Shown here one piece after another: positions 35,404-42,114 of a stretch of 64,000 bases of DNA. A program made the translations under genes and the position numbers. The notes under the pieces are model-generated. The model was not told where the DNA came from. It did not search any database and saw only the letters and a program-made list of their open reading frames with translations. Within the stretch, counting starts at the first letter, position 1, and each line of letters opens with the position of its first letter. Source of the DNA: Mannheimia indoligenes (GTDB taxonomy: Bacteria > Pseudomonadota > Gammaproteobacteria > Enterobacterales > Pasteurellaceae); the NCBI RefSeq assembly GCF_036880405.1, contig NZ_JBAJJM010000012.1, positions 86,516 through 150,515 of the forward strand. The letters are read 5' to 3'.

Positions 35404-35832
35404 ATGGCAAAAAAAGTCCAAGCCTACGTTAAACTGCAAGTTGCAGCGGGTATGGCTAACCCATCACCACCGGTTGGTCCTGCATTAGGTCAGCAAGGTG
35501 TTAACATTATGGAATTCTGTAAAGCATTCAACGCTCGTACTGAGAGCTTAGAAAAAGGTTTACCAATTCCAGTTGTTATCACTGTATATGCAGATAAATC
35601 TTTCACATTCGTTACCAAAACTCCACCGGCAGCAGTATTACTGAAAAAAGCGGTAGGTATCAAATCAGGTTCTGGTAAACCGAACAAAGATAAAGTGGGT
35701 ACAGTTACTCAAGAGCAAATCCGTCAAATCGCTGAAACTAAAGCAGCAGATATGACTGGTTCAACTATCGAAACGAAAATGAAATCAATCGCTGGTACTG
35801 CTCGTTCAATGGGCTTAATCGTAGAGGAATAA
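35404..35832 (+). CDS. rplK: 50S ribosomal protein L11
   Basis: 142 residues, same as E. coli. MAKKVQAYVKLQVAAGMANP start, proline-rich PSPPVGPALGQQGVNIMEFC, and the C-terminal GTARSMGLIVEE. Part of the GTPase-associated centre. AAAGGAAAC precedes the ATG. rplA follows after 4 bases. Confidence 0.99.
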   Translation: MAKKVQAYVKLQVAAGMANPSPPVGPALGQQGVNIMEFCKAFNARTESLEKGLPIPVVITVYADKSFTFVTKTPPAAVLLKKAVGIKSGSGKPNKDKVGTVTQEQIRQIAETKAADMTGSTIETKMKSIAGTARSMGLIVEE

Positions 35833-35836
35833 TACA

Positions 35837-36526
35837 ATGGCTAAATTGACTAAAAAAATGAAAGCAATTAAAGCTGGCGTAGATTCTACTAAAGCTTATG
35901 ACATCAACGAAGCAGTTGAAGTGTTAAAAAAATTCGCAACAGCGAAATTCGTTGAAAGTGTTGATGTTGCAGTAAACTTAGGTATCGATCCTCGTAAATC
36001 AGATCAAAACGTGCGTGGTGCAACAGTTTTACCACATGGTACAGGTCGTACAGCTCGTGTTGCAGTGTTCACGCAAGGTGCAAACGCAGAAGCAGCGAAA
36101 GCAGCGGGTGCTGATTTAGTGGGTATGGAAGATCTTGCAGAGCAAATCAAGAAAGGCGAAATGAACTTTGACGTTGTTATCGCTTCTCCGGATGCAATGC
36201 GTGTTGTAGGTCAATTAGGTCAAGTATTAGGTCCACGTGGCTTAATGCCAAACCCGAAAGTAGGTACTGTAACTCCAAACGTTGCTGAAGCAGTTAAAAA
36301 TGCAAAATCAGGTCAGATCCGTTACCGTAACGACAAAAATGGTATTATCCATACCACTATCGGTAAAGCAGACTTCGCACCTGAGCAATTAAAAGAAAAC
36401 CTACAAGCGTTGTTAGCGGCTTTAACAAAAGCAAAACCAACAACAGCAAAAGGTATCTTCATCAAGAAAGTAAGCATCTCTACTACAATGGGTGCTGGTG
36501 TTGCAGTTGATCAAGCATCACTTTAA
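35837..36526 (+). CDS. rplA: 50S ribosomal protein L1
   Basis: 229 residues. FVESVDVAVNLGIDPRKSDQ, GLMPNPKVGTVT and the C-terminal block are typical. Forms the L1 stalk and, in E. coli, represses rplKA translation by binding the rplK leader. Separated from rplJ by a promoter and leader. Confidence 0.99.
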   Translation: MAKLTKKMKAIKAGVDSTKAYDINEAVEVLKKFATAKFVESVDVAVNLGIDPRKSDQNVRGATVLPHGTGRTARVAVFTQGANAEAAKAAGADLVGMEDLAEQIKKGEMNFDVVIASPDAMRVVGQLGQVLGPRGLMPNPKVGTVTPNVAEAVKNAKSGQIRYRNDKNGIIHTTIGKADFAPEQLKENLQALLAALTKAKPTTAKGIFIKKVSISTTMGAGVAVDQASL

Positions 36527-36545
36527 TTTCTAACAGAAGTTAAAC

Positions 36546-36574
36546 TTTACAGGGTCGCAGATTATCTGTATAAT
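36546..36574 (+). promoter_or_regulatory. Promoter of rplJ-rplL, embedded in an inverted repeat
   Basis: TTTACA (36546-36551), 17-base spacer, TATAAT (36569-36574). Arms GGTCGCA (36553-36559) and TGCGACC (36576-36582) flank the -10 box, so the same stretch can form a hairpin in rplA read-through RNA. Confidence 0.8.
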
Positions 36575-36582
36575 TTGCGACC

Positions 36583-36811
36583 TTAACTTGCGAGAGCAAG
36601 CTGATGGTGCTTAGCCTATCTAAGCCCCGTCTAAGACTGTAGGGGTGAAAACTTAATAATCCTACATAGATGGTGAACAGACAGAATTCTCTGCTTCTGG
36701 ACACCTTAGGCTCAAAGAAGATTGCAGCTTGTAGCAATGCAAGCGGTAATATTTTTGGGATTTTTTGTAAATTCTGCTTGAAAAAGCAGAGTGTATCAGG
36801 AGCTAAAACCA
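36583..36811 (+). promoter_or_regulatory. Probable L10 leader of rplJ-rplL mRNA
   Basis: A 230-base untranslated leader between the rplJ promoter and start codon. In gammaproteobacteria the L10-L12 complex binds such a leader to control its own translation. The sequence has several local inverted repeats and an uptake-signal core at 36740. Identification is by position and length; a covariance-model search was not possible. Confidence 0.6.
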
Positions 36812-37303
36812 ATGGCATTAAATCTTCAAGACAAACAAGCGATTGTTGCTGAAGTAAACGAAGCTGCCAAAGGTGCACTTTCAGCTGTTGTTGCGGATTC
36901 TCGCGGTGTAACAGTTGAAAAAATGACTGAGTTACGTAAAGCAGCTCGCGAAGCTGGTGTTACAATGCAAGTAGTACGTAATACTTTATTACGTCGTGCA
37001 GTGGAAGGCACAGAATTCGAGTGCTTAATAGATACGTTTACTGGTCCAACTCTTATCGCATTCTCAAATGAACACCCAGGTGCAGCAGCACGTTTGTTCA
37101 CTGAATTTGCGAAAACAAACAAAGAGTTTGAACTTAAAGGTGCAGCCTTTGAAGGTAAAAGACAAGATGTTGCATTCTTAGCGACATTACCGACTTACGA
37201 AGAAGCAATTGCACGTTTAATGGGCACAATGAAAGAAGCTGCGGCAGGCAAACTTGTTCGCACTCTTGCAGCATTACGCGACCAAATGGAAGCAGCTGCT
37301 TAA
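36812..37303 (+). CDS. rplJ: 50S ribosomal protein L10
   Basis: 163 residues. MALNLQDKQAIVAEVNEAAK start, GVTVEKMTELRKAAREAGV and VVRNTLLRRAVEGTEFE are family blocks. ATG at 36812 chosen for the upstream AGGAG and homology start; an in-frame GTG at 36791 precedes that site. Anchors L7/L12 on the ribosome. Confidence 0.98.
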   Translation: MALNLQDKQAIVAEVNEAAKGALSAVVADSRGVTVEKMTELRKAAREAGVTMQVVRNTLLRRAVEGTEFECLIDTFTGPTLIAFSNEHPGAAARLFTEFAKTNKEFELKGAAFEGKRQDVAFLATLPTYEEAIARLMGTMKEAAAGKLVRTLAALRDQMEAAA

Positions 37304-37358
37304 TTTTAGCAGTACTTCTTTATTCGTTTAACTTTATTTACTTTAGGAATCGATTGTT

Positions 37359-37724
37359 ATGTCATTAACTAACGAACAAATCATTGAAGCGATTGCTTCT
37401 AAATCAGTATCAGAAATCGTTGAATTAATCACAGCGATGGAAGAAAAATTCGGCGTTTCAGCAGCGGCAGCAGTTGCAGCAGCAGCTCCAGCAGCAGCGG
37501 CAGCAGAAGAGAAAACTGAATTCGACGTAATCTTAGCAGAAGCTGGTGCAAACAAAGTTGCTGTAATCAAAGCAGTACGTGGTGCAACAGGTTTAGGCTT
37601 AAAAGAAGCTAAAGACTTAGTTGAATCAGCACCTGCAGCGTTAAAAGAAGGCATCTCTAAAGGTGAAGCTGAAGCACTTAAGAAAGAATTAGAAGAAGCT
37701 GGTGCGAAAGTAGAAATCAAATAA
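37359..37724 (+). CDS. rplL: 50S ribosomal protein L7/L12
   Basis: 121 residues. N-terminal dimer domain, an alanine-rich hinge (SAAAAVAAAAPAAAAAEE near 35-52), and C-terminal TEFDVILAEAGANKVAVIK. Followed by a strong terminator and then, unusually, a 4-kb accessory region before rpoB. Confidence 0.99.
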   Translation: MSLTNEQIIEAIASKSVSEIVELITAMEEKFGVSAAAAVAAAAPAAAAAEEKTEFDVILAEAGANKVAVIKAVRGATGLGLKEAKDLVESAPAALKEGISKGEAEALKKELEEAGAKVEIK

Positions 37725-37763
37725 TTTTTGATTTAACTTTCCCCGAACTTCAAGTTCAACAAA

Positions 37764-37790
37764 CCCCGATGGAAACATCGGGGTTTTGTT
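37764..37790 (+). terminator. Terminator of rplJ-rplL
   Basis: Stem CCCCGATG / CATCGGGG with GAAA tetraloop, then TTTTGTTTTTT. It would separate rplJL from rpoBC, which E. coli partly co-transcribes. Confidence 0.93.
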
Positions 37791-37863
37791 TTTTGCAAGC
37801 GGTGATTTTTATCCGATTTTTTTGCAAAAAATGGCAGAAAAACGACCGCTTGTTATTAGATTT

Positions 37864-37898
37864 CAATATATATGTTTATCGGATAAACATATATATTG
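37864..37898. repeat. Perfect 17-base inverted repeat upstream of vapB
   Basis: Arms CAATATATATGTTTATC and GATAAACATATATATTG with a single base between. It lies 82 bases before the vapB start codon. Possible operator, or a chromosomal integration scar at the island's left edge. Confidence 0.8.
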
Positions 37899-37940
37899 TG
37901 CATAAAAACGGCTATTGCAATCAATGAAAAATAAGCATAG

Positions 37941-37968
37941 TATATACTCTTGATATTTAATGTATATA
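37941..37968. promoter_or_regulatory. Candidate VapBC operator
   Basis: Arms TATATAC and GTATATA with 14 bases between, ending 12 bases before the vapB start codon. Autoregulation by the toxin-antitoxin complex through palindromes at this place is usual. Confidence 0.45.
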
Positions 37969-37980
37969 TTGAGGTGTGGT

Positions 37981-38220
37981 ATGCGAACAAAAGTCTTCCA
38001 AAGTGGTAATAGCCAAGCGGTGAGGATTCCGTTTGATTTCCGTTTTGACGTAGATACCGTAGAGATTTTACAAGGGCAGAATGGCGATGTTATTTTGCGT
38101 CCGGTGAAACCTCAAGCCGATATGGAATTTCTGGCTTTATTTTCCGATTTTGATGATGATTTTATTCAGGCATTGGAAGATCGTGATACATCTCCACCAC
38201 AAGAGCGAGATGATTTATGA
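37981..38220 (+). CDS. vapB: VapB-type antitoxin
   Basis: 79 residues. AbrB/SpoVT-like start MRTKVFQSGNSQAVRIPFDF binds DNA as a dimer; the acidic, proline-containing tail would wrap the toxin. The ATG at 37981 has GAGGTG upstream; the in-frame ATG at 37960 precedes it. The last four bases (ATGA) overlap the toxin start, so the two are coupled. Confidence 0.88.
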   Translation: MRTKVFQSGNSQAVRIPFDFRFDVDTVEILQGQNGDVILRPVKPQADMEFLALFSDFDDDFIQALEDRDTSPPQERDDL

Positions 38221-38621
38221 TCTATATGCTTGATACCAATATTTTGATTTATTTAATGAAAAATCGACCGCTTGCGGTGGCAGAACGTGTAGCACAACTT
38301 ACGCCAAGTGATCAATTAGTTATGAGCTTTATTACCTATGCTGAATTGCTCAAAGGAGCAAATGGCAGTGCTAATCCGGAAAAAGCCTTAGCGAATATCG
38401 AAAAGTTGAAACAACGTATTTCAGTTGTTTACCCAAATGAAAAAATCTGTGAATTTTATGGTGTTTGGGCAAATAAATTGAAGTTACAAGGCAAGCCCAT
38501 TAGTGGAAATGATTTATGGATTGCTTGTCACGCTTTAGCTTGTAATGCGATATTAGTAACGCATAATGTCAAAGAGTTCGAGCGAATTGAAGCATTAAAT
38601 TGGCAAGATTGGACGTGTTAA
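38217..38621 (+). CDS. vapC: VapC-type PIN-domain ribonuclease toxin
   Basis: 134 residues, usual VapC size. PIN acidic residues are visible: Asp6 in MLDTNILIYL, Glu43 in TYAELLKGA, Asp99 in SGNDLWIACHAL, plus THNVKEF near the end. Many VapC proteins cleave initiator tRNA; target here is unknown. The toxin appears intact, so the system is likely active. An uptake-signal core (GACCGCTTGC) lies inside the gene. Confidence 0.9.
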   Translation: MIYMLDTNILIYLMKNRPLAVAERVAQLTPSDQLVMSFITYAELLKGANGSANPEKALANIEKLKQRISVVYPNEKICEFYGVWANKLKLQGKPISGNDLWIACHALACNAILVTHNVKEFERIEALNWQDWTC

Positions 38622-38625
38622 AAAT

Positions 38626-38700
38626 GTAGGGGCAAAATATTTTTTGCCCTTTTTGGTATTTGATATTTGAATAGGGCGAAAGATGTTTCGCCCCTACGGT
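38626..38700. repeat. Composite of two small palindromic repeats, GTAGGGGC family
   Basis: Two half-intact elements back to back: GTAGGGGCAAAA...TTTTTTGCCC at 38626-38650 and AGGGCGAAAGATGTTTCGCCC at 38673-38693 region, with outer ends GTAGGGGC and GCCCCTAC. A further GGGGC-AA-GCCCC hairpin lies at 38732-38743. The rest of the gap up to 38797 holds only an uptake signal. Confidence 0.65.
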
Positions 38701-38797
38701 GCATCAATGATTTCATCAAAATCGCAGTGGTGGGGCAAGCCCCGCCTTACGTTGAGATTATTTGCAAAAAATAGTAGAAAAACGACCGCTTGTTTTT

Positions 38798-39070
38798 TTA
38801 TTTTTGAATTAAATCATCTACTGAATAGTCGCTTTTCAGTAGGTCAATTAGGCTGACGTTTAGGGCGTCGGCTATTTTCCTCATTGCATCAATTGAGATG
38901 GCTCTTTTCCCCCTTTCTACATCACTTATATAAGCTCGTATATAAGCTCGGCTCAGTTCGGCGTCAAAAGCTAATGCCTCTTGAGAAATATCCTTTAATC
39001 GGCGGATTTTTCTAAGATTATTGGCGAAAGTATGGCGAATCGGGTGGCTGGTCAGCGTTTCATTTTTCAT
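38798..39070 (-). CDS. XRE-family regulator with a duplicated segment in its HTH
   Basis: 90 residues. Cro/C1-type helix-turn-helix: NLRKIRRLKDISQEALAFDA, then LSRAYIRAYISDVERGKR, then AISIDAMRKIADALNVSLID. Related proteins normally read LSRAYISDVERGKR; here RAYI is repeated because of a 12-base tandem duplication, inserting four residues at the start of the recognition helix. It is divergent from the lipoprotein genes. It resembles phage repressors and controller proteins of restriction systems, but no restriction genes are present. It may regulate the lipoprotein promoter. Confidence 0.82.
   Translation of the reverse strand: MKNETLTSHPIRHTFANNLRKIRRLKDISQEALAFDAELSRAYIRAYISDVERGKRAISIDAMRKIADALNVSLIDLLKSDYSVDDLIQK
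38927..38950. repeat. 12-base tandem duplication inside the XRE gene
   Basis: Two exact copies of TATATAAGCTCG, in frame with the coding sequence, adding four residues. Confidence 0.95.
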
Positions 39071-39206
39071 TCCCCTAGTATTGTTTTTAGGGATAAACCT
39101 ATCAATCTACTACTGAATACTAAATGTAGCCTATCGTTTATATCATTATTCTAATTTCTCGCTAGAATATTTTAAGGAAAATTGAACAAATAAAAATCAA
39201 TTTTTC

Positions 39207-39248
39207 AAGGGAGTATACTCCCTTTACTTCCTATTGACATAGGAAGTA
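39207..39248. promoter_or_regulatory. Two adjoining perfect palindromes over the lipoprotein promoter
   Basis: Palindrome A AAGGGAGTATACTCCCTT at 39207-39224. Palindrome B at 39225-39248 has arms TACTTCCTAT / ATAGGAAGTA around TGAC. They touch end to end. The -35 box TTGACA (39234-39239) lies in the centre of palindrome B, with a -10 like TAATAA at 39258-39263. This is the layout of a repressor-controlled promoter. Confidence 0.8.
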
Positions 39249-39297
39249 AAACATCTCTAATAAAACAAATTTTATTTCACTCAAGGGTATTCGTATT

Positions 39298-40260
39298 ATG
39301 AAGAAACTATTTGCTTTAAGCCTTGTGAGCTCAACAATATTGGTTGGTTGTGGAGGGGAAAGTTATCAAATTGATTCTCTTAAAGTTCCAGAATCAGCAG
39401 AATACTATCAAAAAGTAGGACTAGAAAAATGGGAAGAGGCTGTAAGTTATTGTCAGTTAAAGATTAAAACTATAGATAGCTTATATAGCTATCTGCGTGA
39501 AAAGGATGAAAAGGATGATGATGAGGCTATTTTGCAATTTGAAAGGGAATTAAAGCCTAAATTTCAACAATTTAAAAGTGATTGTCAGAATATTGTTTAT
39601 AAAGCACAGGAGACTTATTCAAAAGAAGAGAGAGATAAGAATGATTTAGCTGAATCAGAGAAAATTAATGCTGAAAGATCTAAACGATTAGCCCTATTGG
39701 ATGAAGAGTTGAATAAATATAAGGATATGGCTTGGGATAAGGCTATTAGAATTATTATTACAGAAAGTGAAAAGAACGGTATTAGTTTAGATTCAGATAG
39801 AAAATATGATACTGATAAAGAAAGATGGGCTCGTAGCGAATATCAAAAACCTCTTGTTTATGTCTATAATGTTAAAGCGAAAGAGGGTGTTGAAACTCTA
39901 AATAAACTGCCTTATGCAGAGTTAGATACATCTCATTATTGTAATACTGATAGACGTTATTATAGTGCTTGTGAAATTGCAACATATATATTTAAGCAGA
40001 AAAAGGAACAGGTAATTAATGATTATTCTACTAATCTTGGAAATCTAAAGAATGATTATAATTTATGCGTGCAGAGAGTAGAAGATTATATTGTTTCTAA
40101 AACCAATAATGTTCAAACCAAAGATGATAACCTTTCTTTTGAAGGTGATATTAAGAAGTATGAAGAAAGTGTTTTTAAAGAGCCAGTTTGTTCTGCAACT
40201 GAAGAATCTTTGAAGCTACTAAATATTGACTCAAGTCGTCGTCAAAAATTAGTTAATTAA
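39298..40260 (+). CDS. Cysteine-rich lipoprotein of unknown function, paralogue 1
   Basis: 320 residues. Signal peptide MKKLFALSLVSSTILVGC with lipobox LVGC (lipidated Cys18) and next residues GGE, which favour outer-membrane sorting. A charged, probably coiled-coil stretch runs from about 95 to 150. Six further cysteines match in order those of the next gene: SYC, DC, HYC, SAC, LC and VC. I do not recognise a family. Codon use is A+T-rich compared with the ribosomal genes nearby, suggesting transfer. Confidence 0.8.
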   Translation: MKKLFALSLVSSTILVGCGGESYQIDSLKVPESAEYYQKVGLEKWEEAVSYCQLKIKTIDSLYSYLREKDEKDDDEAILQFERELKPKFQQFKSDCQNIVYKAQETYSKEERDKNDLAESEKINAERSKRLALLDEELNKYKDMAWDKAIRIIITESEKNGISLDSDRKYDTDKERWARSEYQKPLVYVYNVKAKEGVETLNKLPYAELDTSHYCNTDRRYYSACEIATYIFKQKKEQVINDYSTNLGNLKNDYNLCVQRVEDYIVSKTNNVQTKDDNLSFEGDIKKYEESVFKEPVCSATEESLKLLNIDSSRRQKLVN

Positions 40261-40288
40261 TATTTCTCCTATTTTATAAGGATTAGTT

Positions 40289-41227
40289 ATGAAAAAAATA
40301 TTACAACTCTCTGTGATTATTTCTGGGATGTTATTATCTGCTTGTGGTAATGAAGATATTATTGTTGATATGCCTAAATTAGAGTCTTTTGAGTTTTATA
40401 TTAAGAACCCTGAGCGGATGGATGAATTATCTAGTAGTTACTGTGAAGAAACTTATTTTGATAAATATGATTCAGTGTTACGTAGTGATAAGGTAAAAAA
40501 TGAAAATATAGTAAAATTTGTTAATGCAAACTTTGATAATGTTATCAATAATTCAGTAAGCTGTGAATTACTTAGTGGCAAGATTGCTGAATATAAAAGA
40601 CAACAAGAAAAGCAAAAACGGGAGAAGGAAGAACAAGAAAAACAAGAAATACTTGATAAAGTAGTTAAAGAAGAAATTAATAAATATTCTAATCTAAGTT
40701 GGGATAAGGCAATTTCTAAGATTATTTCTACTAATAAAGAGTTTAAACTTTGGTCATTAAAACATTTATTACAACAATTTCAAGATAATCGACCTAGTGG
40801 TAATACTCCTGAGAAGTTAACCTATTATAGTTATGTTTATTTTGTTAAACAAGGCTATGATACCTTAATGGCATTATCTGTAGATGATTTAGTTAAAGAG
40901 CCTGAATATTGTAAATTAGATAAGAGAGAAAATTCTGCCTGTGGTGTTTGGAATCAAACATTAAAATTAAAATTTGAAGAGCTTAAATTTACTTATATGG
41001 CGGATTGGGAGAAATTAAAAGAATCCTATAATCAATATTGTTATCAGCCATTTGATGATTTTTTAGTGAGTAAAAATGCAAAAAATCCTGATGAAATAAC
41101 AAGAAGTACTTATGCAGAAATAGAAGAAAAATCATTTGAATTAATGAATAATATGTATTGTGGACCTACAGTTGCTGCGATAAAAGAGCTGGGGCTTACT
41201 GTAAATTTATATAAGAAATTAGATTGA
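40289..41227 (+). CDS. Cysteine-rich lipoprotein of unknown function, paralogue 2
   Basis: 312 residues. Signal peptide MKKILQLSVIISGMLLSAC with lipobox LSAC (Cys19), followed by GNED. Charged coiled-coil segment rich in K, E and Q from about 105 to 135. Shared blocks with paralogue 1 include NKYSNLSWDKAISKII, YVYFVKQGYDTL, EYCKLDKRENSAC and DFLVSKNAKN. Starts 28 bases after paralogue 1, so one operon. Function unknown; envelope location is inferred from the lipobox. Confidence 0.8.
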   Translation: MKKILQLSVIISGMLLSACGNEDIIVDMPKLESFEFYIKNPERMDELSSSYCEETYFDKYDSVLRSDKVKNENIVKFVNANFDNVINNSVSCELLSGKIAEYKRQQEKQKREKEEQEKQEILDKVVKEEINKYSNLSWDKAISKIISTNKEFKLWSLKHLLQQFQDNRPSGNTPEKLTYYSYVYFVKQGYDTLMALSVDDLVKEPEYCKLDKRENSACGVWNQTLKLKFEELKFTYMADWEKLKESYNQYCYQPFDDFLVSKNAKNPDEITRSTYAEIEEKSFELMNNMYCGPTVAAIKELGLTVNLYKKLD

Positions 41228-41278
41228 TTGAATTATTGGCATAGCAGGAGTGTTATGCCTTATTTTTAAGGTGATTAT

Positions 41279-41785
41279 ATGAGCAGTATAAAGGACTTTA
41301 TTAATAATTTTATTAAGTTAGAAAGGTTTAGTTTTTTAATAGACAGGTTAATATGTTTTTATCGTAAAATTAATATAGAAGGTAAATTTAGAAAAAATAC
41401 TTCTTCAAGATTATTGAAATATATTTCACAGCATAAATTAATAACTTTGAGTATGCTTTCTATTATAGTTATTATGCCCAGTTTTATTAAAGGTACAGAA
41501 GTAACATACCCTGAAATCTGTTACGGTAAAAAAGTTCGTGTAGGAAATTCTTTTGAGGATTATCCTAAAGAATTTGGTATTCTCATTTCTGAAGAGGATC
41601 CTGAGCAATCACTTGCTAGAGTGGGAGTAAATATAGGATATTATAAAGAATATGATGATGAAGTATTAGCTCGTTTATATAAAGCAAAATACTTACGTTT
41701 ATCGAAGCAACAAGGACAACAAGCAGCAGAAAATTTTGCTGAAACCATTCGTAAAACTTGTCGTAGAAATACAAGCTTTAAATAA
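41279..41785 (+). CDS. Small membrane protein of unknown function
   Basis: 168 residues. N-terminal basic, likely cytoplasmic part, one strong hydrophobic segment at about 54-70 (ITLSMLSIIVIMPSFI), then a mainly polar domain containing two cysteines (ICYGKKVRVG and KTCRR) and a Q/A-rich helix. AAGGTG precedes the ATG, 51 bases after paralogue 2. Probably the third gene of the lipoprotein operon. Not recognised. Confidence 0.65.
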   Translation: MSSIKDFINNFIKLERFSFLIDRLICFYRKINIEGKFRKNTSSRLLKYISQHKLITLSMLSIIVIMPSFIKGTEVTYPEICYGKKVRVGNSFEDYPKEFGILISEEDPEQSLARVGVNIGYYKEYDDEVLARLYKAKYLRLSKQQGQQAAENFAETIRKTCRRNTSFK

Positions 41786-41817
41786 GCATAGTTTGGTGTT
41801 TTTTAGACTATTGTGAG

Positions 41818-41845
41818 TTGTTAATTTATAAAAAAAAGGCTATAA
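41818..41845 (+). promoter_or_regulatory. Probable promoter of rpoB-rpoC
   Basis: TTGTTA (41818-41823), 16-base spacer, TATAAT (41840-41845). It lies in a 329-base gap before rpoB and would give rpoBC its own start, needed because rplJL is cut off by the island. Confidence 0.65.
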
Positions 41846-41869
41846 TTTACAACCATTTTTAGTAAAAAT

Positions 41870-41898
41870 TGGCTGACGGCTTGACCGGTCAGCCTTTT
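41870..41898 (+). terminator. Hairpin with T-tract in the rpoB leader (possible attenuator)
   Basis: Stem GGCTGAC / GTCAGCC followed by TTTT, about 25 bases after the promoter -10 box. Either a terminator of the lipoprotein operon or an attenuator for rpoBC. Confidence 0.65.
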
Positions 41899-42114
41899 GT
41901 GCTTGAACGCAAGTGTTGGTTTTGTCATTTTAATCAACAAAATTTGCAAATTTCCTGCCCAATTTGACCGCTTGCAGTAGTGATTTTTGACTGCTTGATT
42001 GGCGATTGGAAAATGACACCTCGTACAGTTTTTTATAATGCCACTTCCAACCGAGTCTTTCGTGTCGGATTGTGTAATCTCAACCAAAATATATTTCAGA
42101 GGCTATCTTAAAAA

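Noticed and set aside
38798..39070. XRE gene as controller of a restriction-modification system
   Set aside because: No methyltransferase or endonuclease gene is nearby; only the fold resemblance remains.
37860..41800. Insertion sequence or prophage as the source of the rplL-rpoB island
   Set aside because: No transposase, integrase, terminal inverted repeats with target duplication or phage structural genes are visible.
42006..42039. Second rpoB promoter with TATAAT at 42034
   Set aside because: The only TTGGAA upstream is 22 bases away, too far for a normal sigma-70 promoter.
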